A DNA stretch of 64,000 bases from Bradyrhizobium sp. CCBAU 51765 (GCF_015291725.1 NZ_CP030038.1:7429001-7493000), one strand, 5' to 3'. Positions 41,654 through 52,208 are shown, counted from the stretch's first letter. Notes: generated by a model from the sequence alone, not told the origin. Program-made: numbers and translations.

Positions 41654-41806
41654 TTACGGCTTGCGACGGCTCCGCAGCAATTTCATGACATCGGGCCGAA
41701 GGCTCGCCGGAACATCGCGGCAGCCGCACGCCTGCTTGTGAGCGGCGTGCCAGACGACGCGCTGCTCGCGCGTCGCTTTGGGGGCATGGGATGGGACCGG
41801 TGCCAT
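41654..41806 (-). CDS. Possible very small protein
   Basis: A 50-residue frame, MAPVPSHAPKATREQR..., with a basic composition and a CGC pair (KQACGCRDV) and a C-terminal LLRSRRKP. It lies in a 213-base gap in an otherwise tight minus-strand series, between pntB and the hydrolase. No Shine-Dalgarno sequence is visible before the ATG and no family is recognised, so this is tentative. Confidence 0.35.
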   Translation of the reverse strand: MAPVPSHAPKATREQRVVWHAAHKQACGCRDVPASLRPDVMKLLRSRRKP

Positions 41807-41840
41807 TGCTTGTTGATGGCCACGGTCGGCGCGCCTCGCG

Positions 41841-43238
41841 CTACATCGCCTTGACGATGTTCTCGGTGACCTTCTTGGCGTCGCCGAGCAGCATCATGGT
41901 GTTGTCGCGATAGAACAGCGGATTGTCGATGCCCGCGTAACCCGAGGCGAGCGAGCGCTTGATGAACATCACTGTGCCGGCCTTCCAGACCTGGAGCACC
42001 GGCATGCCGTAGATCGGCGAGGACTTGTCCTCTTCGGCCGCGGGGTTGGTGACGTCGTTGGCGCCGATCACGAAGGCGATGTCGGCCTGCGCGAATTCGG
42101 AGTTGATGTCCTCGAGTTCGAACACCTCGTCATAGGGCACGTTGGCCTCCGCGAGCAGCACGTTCATGTGGCCGGGCATGCGGCCGGCCACCGGATGAAT
42201 GGCGTATTTCACCTCGACGCCTTCCTTCTTCAGCATGTCGGCCATTTCGCGCAGCGCGTGCTGGGCCTGCGCCACCGCCATGCCGTAACCGGGCACGATG
42301 ATGACCTTGGAGGCGTTCTTCATGATGAAGGCTGCATCGTCCGCCGAGCCGAGCTTGGCCGGCTTCTGTTCGCCGGTTGCGCCACCGGCCGCGGCGGTCT
42401 CGCCGCCGAAGCCGCCGAGGATGACCGAGATGAAGGACCGGTTCATCGCGTGGCACATGATGTAGGACAGGATCGCGCCGGAGGAGCCGACCAGCGCGCC
42501 GGTGATGATCAGCGCGGAATTGCCGAGCGTGAATCCGATGCCGGCCGCGGCCCAGCCGGAGTAGGAGTTCAGCATCGAGATCACGACCGGCATGTCGGCG
42601 CCGCCGATCGGGATGATCATGAGCACGCCGAGCGCCAGCGCGAGGATGACGATCATCCAGAAGTCGAACGCGCTGCCTGACAGCACCAGGCCGACGATGA
42701 AGAACACCAGGGCCAGGGCCAGCGCGATGTTGATGATGTGGCGGAACGGCAGGATGATCGGCGCACCGCTCATGCGCGCCGACAGCTTCAGGAACGCGAT
42801 CACCGAGCCGGTGAAGGTCAGCGCACCGATGGCGACGCCGAGCGACATCTCGACCAGGCTCTGCGGATGGATGTTGCCGGGCGTCCCGATGCCGAAGGCC
42901 TCCGGCGCGTAGAACGCGCCGGCCGCAACCAGCACCGCGGCCATGCCGACCAGCGAGTGGAAGGCGGCGACCAGTTCCGGCATCGAGGTCATCGGCACGC
43001 GGCGGGCGATCACCGCGCCGACGCCGCCGCCGATCGCGACCGCGAGGATGACGAGGATCCACGCCACGCCGTCGGCCGGCGGATGGCTCGCGAGCGTGGT
43101 GGCGACCGCGATCGCCATGCCGATCATGCCGAACAGATTGCCCTGGCGCGAGGTTGCCGGGCTCGACAGCCCGCGCAGCGACAGGATGAACAGCACCCCC
43201 GCCACGAGATACAAGAATGCAGAGAGATTGGCGCTCAT
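41841..43238 (-). CDS. pntB: NAD(P) transhydrogenase subunit beta
   Basis: A 465-residue subunit of the proton-translocating transhydrogenase. The N-terminal two thirds form about nine TM helices (domain II) and the C-terminal ~180 residues form the NADP(H)-binding domain III, with VIIVPGYGMAVAQAQHALREMADMLKKEGVEVKYAIHPVAGRMPGHMNVLLAEANVPYDEVFELEDINSEFAQADIAFVIGANDVTNPAAEEDKSSPIYGMPVLQVWKA in the family order. It uses the proton gradient to reduce NADP with NADH. Follows pntAB by 39 bases. Confidence 0.96.
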   Translation of the reverse strand: MSANLSAFLYLVAGVLFILSLRGLSSPATSRQGNLFGMIGMAIAVATTLASHPPADGVAWILVILAVAIGGGVGAVIARRVPMTSMPELVAAFHSLVGMAAVLVAAGAFYAPEAFGIGTPGNIHPQSLVEMSLGVAIGALTFTGSVIAFLKLSARMSGAPIILPFRHIINIALALALVFFIVGLVLSGSAFDFWMIVILALALGVLMIIPIGGADMPVVISMLNSYSGWAAAGIGFTLGNSALIITGALVGSSGAILSYIMCHAMNRSFISVILGGFGGETAAAGGATGEQKPAKLGSADDAAFIMKNASKVIIVPGYGMAVAQAQHALREMADMLKKEGVEVKYAIHPVAGRMPGHMNVLLAEANVPYDEVFELEDINSEFAQADIAFVIGANDVTNPAAEEDKSSPIYGMPVLQVWKAGTVMFIKRSLASGYAGIDNPLFYRDNTMMLLGDAKKVTENIVKAM

Positions 43239-43277
43239 CTCAGGTCCCCATTGATCCCTTCAGCCCGAGGTGGCCGC

Positions 43278-43595
43278 TCACTTCGACTTCTTCTTGTACA
43301 TCGCCAGCATGCGCTGGGTGACAAGGAAGCCGCCGAAAATGTTCACGCAGGCGAAGACGAGCGCGACGAAGCCGAAGCCGCGCGCCCAGCCCGAGCCGCT
43401 CGAAATCATGCCGACACCCACCGCGAGCAGCGCGCCGACCACGATCACCGAGGAGATCGCGTTGGTGACGCTCATCAGCGGCGTATGCAGCGCCGGCGTC
43501 ACCGACCAGACGACGAAATAGCCGACGAAGACGGCGAGGACGAAGATCGACAGCTGGAAGATGAAGGGGTCGACGAGCTGTGCTGCATGCTCCAT
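43278..43595 (-). CDS. pntAB: NAD(P) transhydrogenase subunit alpha, part 2 (membrane)
   Basis: A 105-residue membrane component with three TM helices: FIFQLSIFVLAVFVGYFVVW, the conserved TPALHTPLMSVTNAISSVIVVGALL, and GFGFVALVFACVNIFGGFLVTQRMLAMY. It corresponds to the C-terminal part of the single-chain E. coli PntA, split into its own gene as in most alphaproteobacteria. Gaps of 22 and 39 bases to the neighbouring subunit genes mark one operon. Confidence 0.95.
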   Translation of the reverse strand: MEHAAQLVDPFIFQLSIFVLAVFVGYFVVWSVTPALHTPLMSVTNAISSVIVVGALLAVGVGMISSGSGWARGFGFVALVFACVNIFGGFLVTQRMLAMYKKKSK

Positions 43596-43617
43596 GGCGG
43601 CTCTCCTTAAACCCGAT

Positions 43618-44748
43618 TTAAGATGATTTGGGCTGGAAGTTCGGGTGGATCACGGCGCCGTCTTTCGTCAGCGCAGTGGCCTTGACCAGCTCGTCGTCCC
43701 AGTTGACGGCGAGCTTCTTCTCTTTCTTGTCGACCATGGTCTCGATGAAGGAGAACAGATTGCGGGCATAGAGGCTGGAAGCCGAAGCCGCGACGCGGCC
43801 GGCGACGTTGGTGTAGCCGACGATCTTGATGCCATCGAGGTCGACGACCTCGCCCGGCCTCGCACCCTCGACATTGCCGCCGCGCTCGACGGCGAGATCG
43901 ACCAGCACCGAACCCGGCTTCATCGACCTGACCATGTCGGCGCTGACGAGCTTGGGCGCCGGCCGGCCCGGAATCAGCGCAGTCGTGATCACGATGTCCT
44001 GCTTCTTGATATGCTCGGCGGTGAGCGCGGCCTGCTTGGCCTGGTACTCCCTGGACATTTCCTTGGCGTAGCCGCCGGCGGTCTGTGCGTTCTTGAACTC
44101 CTCGTCCTCGACCGCCAGGAATTTCGCGCCGAGCGATTCGACCTGCTCCTTGGTGGCGGGACGCACGTCCGTGGCCGTGACGACGGCGCCGAGACGGCGC
44201 GCGGTCGCGATCGCCTGCAGGCCGGCGACGCCGACGCCCATCACGAACACCTTGGCCGCAGGCACGGTGCCGGCGGCCGTCATCATCATCGGGAAGGCGC
44301 GGCCGAAGGCCTCGGCGCCCTCGATCACGGCGCGGTAGCCGGCGAGATTCGCCTGCGAGGACAGCACGTCCATCACCTGCGCGCGGGTGATGCGCGGCAT
44401 CAGCTCCATGGCGAATGCGGAGATGCCGGCATCGGCCATCGTCTTGAGCGCCGCGTCGTTGCCGTAGGGATCCATGATCGCGATGACGAGCGCGCCGCGC
44501 TTGTACTGCGCGAGCTCGGACGCCTCGGGGCGCTTCACCTTGATGATGATGTCCGCGTCCTTGAGTGCGTCGGCACTGACGGTGGCGCCAGCCGCGGTGA
44601 ATTCGGAATCCGGCAGGCCCGACTTGATACCGGCGCCCGGCTCGACGGCAACCTCGGCGCCCAGCGCCTTGAACTTCTTCACCGTGTCAGGCGAAGCGGC
44701 GACGCGCGGCTCCGACGGATCGATTTCCTTGGCAACGGCAATCTTCAT
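43618..44748 (-). CDS. pntAA: NAD(P) transhydrogenase subunit alpha, part 1 (soluble)
   Basis: A 376-residue NAD(H)-binding subunit (domain I). MKIAVAKEIDPSEPRVAASPDTVKKFKALGAEVAVEPGAG, the alanine-dehydrogenase-like fold, VFVMGVGVAGLQAIATARRLGAVVTATDVRP, and TALIPGRPAPKLVSADMVRSMKPGSVLVDLAVERGGN are diagnostic. GGAGG lies five bases before the ATG at 44748; the longer frame from 44781 is unnecessary. First gene of the pntAA-pntAB-pntB operon, with the aa3 oxidase subunit IV gene just upstream. Confidence 0.96.
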   Translation of the reverse strand: MKIAVAKEIDPSEPRVAASPDTVKKFKALGAEVAVEPGAGIKSGLPDSEFTAAGATVSADALKDADIIIKVKRPEASELAQYKRGALVIAIMDPYGNDAALKTMADAGISAFAMELMPRITRAQVMDVLSSQANLAGYRAVIEGAEAFGRAFPMMMTAAGTVPAAKVFVMGVGVAGLQAIATARRLGAVVTATDVRPATKEQVESLGAKFLAVEDEEFKNAQTAGGYAKEMSREYQAKQAALTAEHIKKQDIVITTALIPGRPAPKLVSADMVRSMKPGSVLVDLAVERGGNVEGARPGEVVDLDGIKIVGYTNVAGRVAASASSLYARNLFSFIETMVDKKEKKLAVNWDDELVKATALTKDGAVIHPNFQPKSS

Positions 44749-44885
44749 GAGGCCTCCGGCGACGCGGGAAAAAGCGCGCACGCGAACTTAGCGTTACTCC
44801 CGCAACGTTGGATACCGGTTTTGGGACCGGCTTGAATGCAAATTTTATGGGCACCGACGACGCTGGCGGTGCGGCAGTCGATGGG

Positions 44886-45038
44886 TCAGGTGAGGAAGAT
44901 CGCCATCAGGATCACGATGAGCGCGACCGAGGCCGTGCCGTACTTCACCAGTTTGATGAAGCCCTCATAGGTCTGCTCGTGGGCAACATAGTCGTTGCCG
45001 TCGGCGGTGGTGTACGCCACTTCACTATGGTCAGCCAT
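44886..45038 (-). CDS. aa3-type cytochrome c oxidase subunit IV
   Basis: A 50-residue peptide: MADHSEVAYTTADGNDYVAHEQTYEGFIKLVKYG followed by a C-terminal TM helix (TASVALIVILMAIFL). This is the pattern of the bacterial subunit IV of aa3-type cytochrome c oxidase, a single-helix accessory protein of heme-copper oxidases. It is encoded away from the main oxidase genes, next to pnt, as is common in this group. Confidence 0.9.
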   Translation of the reverse strand: MADHSEVAYTTADGNDYVAHEQTYEGFIKLVKYGTASVALIVILMAIFLT

Positions 45039-45134
45039 GGATGTCCCCAGTCGAAAGTCGAATTCTCGGGCTGGGATACCTTAAAGATTTGAACAGGGCA
45101 ACGGCACCGAGGCGGGGTTTTCCCGCAAATCGGG

Positions 45135-45530
45135 TCATTTGGAATTCCAATTGTCGCGGATCCAGCGCGCGAGGCTCTCCTCGCTGACTTCGCCGGCAGC
45201 AAGTGAGAGGATGATCGCCGTCGCCTCCGCAGGATCGGGACTGAAGGCGGTGCCGTTCTTGTGCAGGAAGATCATCATCGCCATGAAGGCAATGCGCTTG
45301 TTTCCATCGACGAATGCATGGTTCTTCGCGAGACCAAACGCGTAGGCTGCGGCGAGTTCATCCAGCGGAGCCTGCTCGTAGCGCCATTTGTTGACCGGCC
45401 GCTCCAGCGCCGATCGCAGCATGCCGTCATCGCGTAGCCCCGGCGCACCGCCAAAACGGCGAAGCTGGCGGCTGTGAATTGCAACAGCCTGCTCATAGCT
45501 GATCCACAGCGGCTCTTGAGGCTCGCTCAT
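45135..45530 (-). CDS. Death-on-curing (Doc/Fic) family toxin
   Basis: A 131-residue Fic-fold protein with the active-site motif NHAFVDGNKRIAF (HxFxDGNKR), and the N-terminal RQLRRFGGAPGLRDDGMLRSALERP and AAAYAFGLAKNHAF segments typical of Doc toxins. Doc phosphorylates EF-Tu and blocks translation; other Fic proteins AMPylate targets. It starts 12 bases after the antitoxin gene, so the pair form a toxin-antitoxin operon. The antitoxin is of AbrB type rather than the classical Phd. Confidence 0.92.
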   Translation of the reverse strand: MSEPQEPLWISYEQAVAIHSRQLRRFGGAPGLRDDGMLRSALERPVNKWRYEQAPLDELAAAYAFGLAKNHAFVDGNKRIAFMAMMIFLHKNGTAFSPDPAEATAIILSLAAGEVSEESLARWIRDNWNSK

Positions 45531-45542
45531 CCGATCAGGCAG

Positions 45543-45767
45543 CTATTTCGCGAGCGCAGCGAGCGTATCACGATACTTGTCCATGATCTCGTCGGCGATT
45601 TCCATCGTCCGCTCGAAATCCGGATCGTAGGGCAGCGCCTGGAAACCACCGCCGGGCAATTCGACGATATGCAATTGCTGCCCGCGCTTGAGATCGAGCC
45701 GCTGCATCAGTTCGCGCGGCAGCAACAATCCGTCCGAATTACCGATCTTCTTGATCTCGATCTTCAT
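45543..45767 (-). CDS. AbrB/MazE-type antitoxin
   Basis: A 74-residue protein with an N-terminal swapped-hairpin DNA-binding domain (MKIEIKKIGNSDGLLLPRELMQRLDLKRGQQLHI) and an acidic-hydrophobic C-terminus (RTMEIADEIMDKYRDTLAAL) that probably wraps the toxin. It lies just upstream of the Doc-type toxin, and a perfect palindrome starts 12 bases before its ATG, where it is expected to bind and repress the operon. Confidence 0.92.
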   Translation of the reverse strand: MKIEIKKIGNSDGLLLPRELMQRLDLKRGQQLHIVELPGGGFQALPYDPDFERTMEIADEIMDKYRDTLAALAK

Positions 45768-45778
45768 GGCCGCACCTC

Positions 45779-45796
45779 GTTATACACTTGTATAAC
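45779..45796. promoter_or_regulatory. Palindromic operator/promoter of the toxin-antitoxin operon
   Basis: GTTATACA CT TGTATAAC is a perfect 8-base inverted repeat with a two-base centre, 12 bases upstream of the antitoxin ATG. On the coding strand it contains TATAAC, which may be the -10 box; GAGG lies between it and the start. It fits autoregulation by the AbrB-type antitoxin. Confidence 0.75.
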
Positions 45797-45840
45797 ATGA
45801 CCCCGTGCGATCGTTCAACAAATGTTTTACGGCCCCTGCC

Positions 45841-47748
45841 TCAGCCCATCGTCTCCAGCTCGTCGATCATCCCGGCGATGACGCTGAGCCCGCCGTCCCA
45901 GAACTTCGGATCCTTGGCATCCAGCCCGAACGGCCGCAGCAGCTCGGAATAGTGCTTGGTGCCGCCGGCGGCGAGCATGTCGAGATAGCGCTCGGCAAAG
46001 CCTTCGGCCGCATTCTCGTAGACGGCGTAGAGCGAGTTCACGAGGCAGTCGCCGAAGGCATAGGCGTAGACGTAGAACGGCGAATGGATGAAATGCGGGA
46101 TGTACATCCAGTAGTTCTCGTAGCCCGCCTTGATCTCGATCGCGGGCCCTAAGCTCTCGCCCTGCACCGACAGCCAGATCTCGCCGAGCCGCGTCGCGGT
46201 GAGCTCGCCATTCTTGCGCTCGGTGTGGACCGCGCGCTCGAAGGAATAGAACGCGATCTGCCGCACCACGGTGTTGATCATGTCTTCGACCTTGCCGGCG
46301 AGCAGCGCCTGGCGCTGTTTTGCATTTTTGGTCTGGGCAAGGAGCCGCTTGAACGTGAGCATCTCGCCGAACACGCTCGCGGTCTCCGCCAGCGTCAGCG
46401 GCGTCGGCGCCATCAGCGCGCCGTTCTTGGCCGCCAGCACCTGGTGCACACCGTGACCGAGCTCATGCGCGAGCGTCATCACGTCGCGCGGCTTGCCCTG
46501 GTAGTTCATGAGCACGTAGGGATGCGCCGACGGCGTGGTCGGATGCGAGAAGGCGCCCGGCGCCTTGCCCGGACGCACCGGGGCGTCGATCCAGCGGTCG
46601 GTGAAGAAACGCTCGGCGATGTCGGCCATCTTGGGCGAGAAGCCGCGATAGGCCGTCAGCACCATGTTCCGCGCATCGGGCCAGCCGATCACGTCGGTCG
46701 CCGCAAACGGCAGCGGCGCGTTGCGGTCCCAATAAGCCAGCCGCTTCTTGCCGAACCATTTCGCCTTCAGCGCATAATAGCGATGCGACAGCTTCGGATA
46801 GGCCGCGCGCACCGAGGCGACCAGCGCATCCACCACCTCGCGCTCGACCCGGTTGTTGAGATGGCGGGAATCCGCGACGTCCTTGAAGCCGCGCCAGCGG
46901 TCGGAGATGTCCTTGTCCTTGGCCAGCGTGTTGGTGATCAGCGCAAAGGTGCGCTCATTGGCCTTGAAGGTCTTCGCCAGCGCTTCCGCCGCGCTCTTGC
47001 GCTTGGCGCCGTCGCGGTCCTGCAGCAGATTGAGCGTCGGCTCGATCGCGAGCTCCTTGGATCCGACCTTGAAGCGCAGGCCGGAGATGGTCTGGTCGAA
47101 CAGCCGGTTGAAGGCGGAATAGCCGGTCTGCGCCTTCTCCAGGAAGAGCTGCTCGAGCTTGTCGTCGAGCTGATACGGCTTCTCCTTGCGCAGGTCTTCG
47201 ATCCACGGACGGTAGTAGGCGAGCTCGGTGGCCTGCATCGCGCGGTTCAAAATATCGTCATCGATCCGATTGAGCTCGAGCGCGAAGAACAGAAGATGCG
47301 TCGACGCCGCCGTCAGGCGCTCGGAGACGTCGCCGTAAAACTTTGAAATCGCGGGGTCAACGCTGTCGCCGGCATGGACGAGACCGGCATAGGAGCCGAG
47401 ACGGCCGGCGAGATCGTCGATCGCCTCATAGCGTCGCACGGCTTCAGCGAGCCATTTTCCGCCATCTTCGTTTGCTGTCCCTGTTGCCAGCTTGCCCTTG
47501 TAGTCCGTCTCGAAGGCGACGCAGTCGATATCCAGCTTTTCGAGATCGCGCGCCACTTCCGGCGCGTCGATCCCGGAATAGAGATCGGCGAGGTTCCACT
47601 CCGGAAGCTTGCCGGTCTTGCTTGCAGCCTTTGCAAGCGAAGGTTTGGCGGACGAAGGCTCGGAGGATTTTTTCTTGGCGGCGGATTTCTTGGTGGCTGG
47701 CTTGCGGAGTGCCGATTTTGTGAGAGCGGTCTTGGAGCGCGAAGTCAT
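45841..47748 (-). CDS. pepF: M3-family oligoendopeptidase F
   Basis: A 635-residue cytoplasmic zinc peptidase. The HExxH motif is in VMTLAHELGHGVHQVL, with the downstream Glu in TLAETASVFGEML completing the metal site. Upstream segments FYGDVSERLTAASTHLLFFALELNRIDD and LRKEKPYQLDDKLEQLFLEK are those of the PepF/M3B family. The N-terminus carries an unusual Lys/Ala/Ser-rich ~35 residue tail (KKSAAKKKSSEPSSAKPSLAKAASK), probably disordered. No strong Shine-Dalgarno site is visible. It probably degrades oligopeptides. Confidence 0.92.
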   Translation of the reverse strand: MTSRSKTALTKSALRKPATKKSAAKKKSSEPSSAKPSLAKAASKTGKLPEWNLADLYSGIDAPEVARDLEKLDIDCVAFETDYKGKLATGTANEDGGKWLAEAVRRYEAIDDLAGRLGSYAGLVHAGDSVDPAISKFYGDVSERLTAASTHLLFFALELNRIDDDILNRAMQATELAYYRPWIEDLRKEKPYQLDDKLEQLFLEKAQTGYSAFNRLFDQTISGLRFKVGSKELAIEPTLNLLQDRDGAKRKSAAEALAKTFKANERTFALITNTLAKDKDISDRWRGFKDVADSRHLNNRVEREVVDALVASVRAAYPKLSHRYYALKAKWFGKKRLAYWDRNAPLPFAATDVIGWPDARNMVLTAYRGFSPKMADIAERFFTDRWIDAPVRPGKAPGAFSHPTTPSAHPYVLMNYQGKPRDVMTLAHELGHGVHQVLAAKNGALMAPTPLTLAETASVFGEMLTFKRLLAQTKNAKQRQALLAGKVEDMINTVVRQIAFYSFERAVHTERKNGELTATRLGEIWLSVQGESLGPAIEIKAGYENYWMYIPHFIHSPFYVYAYAFGDCLVNSLYAVYENAAEGFAERYLDMLAAGGTKHYSELLRPFGLDAKDPKFWDGGLSVIAGMIDELETMG

Positions 47749-47801
47749 TGTGTGGAAAACCTGTGTTCAACAATCGCGACGGCGGGCGGGGGCATCAAGG
47801 C

Positions 47802-47816
47802 TTAAGCATGCGTTAA
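47802..47816 (+). promoter_or_regulatory. CtrA-type site TTAA-N7-TTAA
   Basis: TTAA GCATGCG TTAA matches the alphaproteobacterial CtrA master-regulator consensus exactly in both halves and in the seven-base spacing. It lies between pepF and the sigma-54 response regulator gene, 60 bases before the latter's ATG. Confidence 0.5.
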
Positions 47817-47875
47817 TCGGCTTCGGCCAGAGTGCCCCGATTCGAGACAGATAGTAGTAGCGTGCGGGGAACACC

Positions 47876-49372
<1,497 letters not shown>

Positions 49373-49722
49373 GCCGGGTGCGAACGGAGGTTCGCACGAC
49401 GTTTCGCGACGGCGGTAAGCTGTTCGCATGACGACAGAATTCGACTGTGATTTGAACCGTGACCCGGAAGTGACAGACAGACGGAAAACCGCGTGGCAGA
49501 AGCGCACAATCCGTTGCCAAGAGGCTCCCTTGAAGTCAGTTTGTCGTGAGTTGTCCCGGGTAGCGCTGGCCGCAGAATCGGGGCCTGTATATCGTCTGCG
49601 TAGGAATCGTTGCGTGCAGGCGTGCAACTTTCGAGAGGCCGGCGCAGTTTAGCCGAAGCTCATCAATAGGCGATAACGAAGCTGTTCCACGAGGGGACAG
49701 CTCACGCGAGGGGTGCGACACA
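49373..49722. other. 350-base gap before the L,D-transpeptidase gene
   Basis: It opens with a terminator-like hairpin (49378-49397). The remainder shows no repeat or small gene that can be supported; it presumably carries the transpeptidase promoter. Confidence 0.4.
49378..49397 (+). terminator. Hairpin after the sigma-54 response regulator gene
   Basis: GTGCGAAC, loop GGAG, GTTCGCAC: a perfect eight-pair stem starting a few bases after the stop. No U-tract follows, so termination is inferred. Confidence 0.5.
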
Positions 49723-51924
49723 ATGCGTGACTGTTTGAACCACCGTGCGGGCTTTGACCGTGTCTTGATGACGGTCGCAGCGACCTTCCTCGCGGTGTCC
49801 GCCAGCTCGGCGCTGGCGCAGGACCAGGCGCGCAGCAGCGCCGCCGAACTCGCGATCGAAGCTGCGATCCCGCGCCCCGAGCCGGCAAATGTCCCGCCCC
49901 CCACTGCAGCCGACATCAAGCTCGACACCACCGCCACGGTGCAGGATCCCACCAAGGAAATCGCGAAGGAGCCCGTCAAGGCGGACGTCGCGCCTGCGCC
50001 GGACAAGGTCGAGAGCAAGGCGTCCGACGTCGCCACCACGCCGGCGCCCGAAGCGCCGAAGAGCGAGACTGCGAAGACCGAGCCTGCAAACACCGAGCCT
50101 GCAAAGGCTGACACCGCGACCGCCACGCCGACGGCTCCCGCGGCACCTGCTGCAGCGGCTCCCGCCGCCGAGCCGGTGAAGGCCGCGAGCAACGTGCCCG
50201 CCGCAGACCAGCCGGTCGCGGACAAGCTCAAGGACATCATCGGCGCCAAGACCTCGCGCTATTTCGACCGCAAGAACGAGCGCGCGGCGATCGAGAAGTT
50301 CTACGGCGCGCGCGATTTCGCGCCGGTCTGGACGCAAGGCGGCAACCCGACCGCTGCGGCGAAGGGCGTGATCGCACGGCTGAAGGACGCGGCCTCCGAC
50401 GGCCTCAATCCCGCGGACTATCCGTTGCCGGATTTCGCCGCCGCCACGACGCCCGATGCGCTGGCGGATGCCGAGCTCAAGCTCACCGCCAGCATGTTCG
50501 ACTATGCGCGCCATGCCCAGAGCGGCCGCATGCATTGGTCGCAGGTCAGCGGCGACATTCTCTATCCCGAGCATCCGGTCGACCCCAACGAGGTGCTCGC
50601 CAAGGTCACGACCGCGACGGATGCGTCCGCAGCGCTCGACAGCTACAACCCGCCGCACAAGCTCTACAAGGAGCTGAAGGCCAAGCTCGCCGAGCTGCGC
50701 GGCCAGGGCAACGGTCCGGTGATCGAGATCGCCGACGGCCCGGCGCTGAAATACACCCCGGCCAGCAAGAAGAACGCTGAAATCGTCGTCGAAGATCAGC
50801 GCGTGCCGCAGCTCCGCGCCAAGCTCGGCCTCGCCGAGAACGCCCGCGACACCCGCTACGACGCGGCGGTCGCCGAGGCCGTGCGCAAATTCCAGAGCGG
50901 CGCCGAGATGAAGCCGACCGGCATCCTCGACGACAAGACGGTCAAGGCGCTCAACACCCCCAAGCGCGACAAGCAGATCGACGTGGTGGTGGTGAACATG
51001 GAGCGCTGGCGCTGGCTGCCGCGCGACCTCGGCGCGCCTTCGCTGGGTGATGCCTATGTCATCCTCAACATTCCCGACTTCACGCTGAAGGTGATGCAGC
51101 GCGGCCAGCAGGTCTGGACCACCCGCGTCGTCACCGGCAAGCCCGGCCAGCACGCCACCCCGCTGCTGACCGAGACGATGAAGTACATCACGGTCAATCC
51201 GACCTGGAACGTGCCGCCGTCGATCGTCTACAACGAATACCTGCCGGCGCTGCAGCAGGACCCGACCGTGCTTCAGCGCATGGGCCTCAAGCTCGAGCAG
51301 AACCGCGACGGCTCGGTGCACATCTCGCAGCCGCCCGGCGAAGCCAACGCGCTCGGCCGCATTCGCTTCAACTTCCCGAACAAGTTCCTGGTCTATCAGC
51401 ACGACACGCCGGACAAGCAATTGTTCGCCAGGGACGAGCGCGCCTTCAGCCATGGCTGCATGCGCGTGCAGAATCCGGATCAGTACGCCTCCGTGCTGCT
51501 CAACATCACCATGCCGAACGAGAAGTACACGCCGGAGCGCGTGCGCAGCATGTACGGCAAGAGCGAGATCGATCTGAAATTCCCGACCCCGATCCCGGTC
51601 AACATCACCTATCAGACTGCGTTCGTGGATGACGCCGGCAAGCTGCAATTCCGCAAGGACATCTACGGTCGCGATGCGGCCATGATCAACATCCTGAAGA
51701 ATAGCCGCGGCAAGGACCTGGAGAGCGTCGTCGCCCACTCACAGCCGAACTATTCGCGCCCGGCGACGACGTTGCCCTCCGGCGTGGCGGTGGCCAACAA
51801 TGGCGGTGGCTTCGGTTCGTCCGGGCCCAACTTCTTCGAGCGGCTGTTCGGGGCGCCCACCCAGGCCGCGCCGCCGGCGCCGGTGGGCCGCCGTCCGCAG
51901 CAGCAGCGGGTGTTTACCCGCTGA
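49723..51924 (+). CDS. L,D-transpeptidase (YcbB/LdtD-like)
   Basis: A 733-residue exported enzyme that makes 3-3 cross-links in peptidoglycan or attaches proteins to it. Signal peptide to about SALAQDQ, an Ala/Pro/Glu-rich linker (~50-165), a long N-terminal YcbB-like helical region (RYFDRKNERAAIEKFYGARDFAPVWTQGG), a peptidoglycan-binding LGLAENARDTRYDAAVAEAVRKFQ, and a catalytic YkuD domain with the active-site Cys C579 in SHGCMRV. NVPPSIVYNEYLPALQQDP is another family mark. It is the first of two envelope genes in this region. Confidence 0.93.
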   Translation: MRDCLNHRAGFDRVLMTVAATFLAVSASSALAQDQARSSAAELAIEAAIPRPEPANVPPPTAADIKLDTTATVQDPTKEIAKEPVKADVAPAPDKVESKASDVATTPAPEAPKSETAKTEPANTEPAKADTATATPTAPAAPAAAAPAAEPVKAASNVPAADQPVADKLKDIIGAKTSRYFDRKNERAAIEKFYGARDFAPVWTQGGNPTAAAKGVIARLKDAASDGLNPADYPLPDFAAATTPDALADAELKLTASMFDYARHAQSGRMHWSQVSGDILYPEHPVDPNEVLAKVTTATDASAALDSYNPPHKLYKELKAKLAELRGQGNGPVIEIADGPALKYTPASKKNAEIVVEDQRVPQLRAKLGLAENARDTRYDAAVAEAVRKFQSGAEMKPTGILDDKTVKALNTPKRDKQIDVVVVNMERWRWLPRDLGAPSLGDAYVILNIPDFTLKVMQRGQQVWTTRVVTGKPGQHATPLLTETMKYITVNPTWNVPPSIVYNEYLPALQQDPTVLQRMGLKLEQNRDGSVHISQPPGEANALGRIRFNFPNKFLVYQHDTPDKQLFARDERAFSHGCMRVQNPDQYASVLLNITMPNEKYTPERVRSMYGKSEIDLKFPTPIPVNITYQTAFVDDAGKLQFRKDIYGRDAAMINILKNSRGKDLESVVAHSQPNYSRPATTLPSGVAVANNGGGFGSSGPNFFERLFGAPTQAAPPAPVGRRPQQQRVFTR

Positions 51925-52208
51925 GCCCGGCTCGCCGCCTCATTTCCGAGAATTCCGCAATGATATCAGCGACTCCGTCCCCCGGGACGGGGTCGCTTAA
52001 CGTTAACCATCGTCAACCTGGGCCCGGGTAGCGGCTTCTTTTGGCCACAGTCAACCGCTTAGGATTGTATTCTGACTTGGTTTGGGGGCGGGAAGGTCAA
52101 CCTCGAATTAACCTTCTTGCTTTAAGAAAGCGTTCATCCTCTTCGCGCTGCTAACGGGGTTGGCGGGAGAGTCCATTTTGAACGCTCGTCGACTGGGTGG
52201 GCTCATAC

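Noticed and set aside
49880..50190. Repetitive-looking DNA in the L,D-transpeptidase gene, considered as a possible CRISPR or tandem repeat
   Set aside because: It encodes an Ala/Pro/Glu-rich linker with irregular units and no fixed spacer length. Likewise the Lys-rich N-terminus of pepF near 47640-47740.
49702..51738. A 678-codon frame opposite the L,D-transpeptidase gene
   Set aside because: No recognised domain; an antisense by-product of third-position GC bias. The same holds for 47813-49060, 27088-29367 and 16570-18087.
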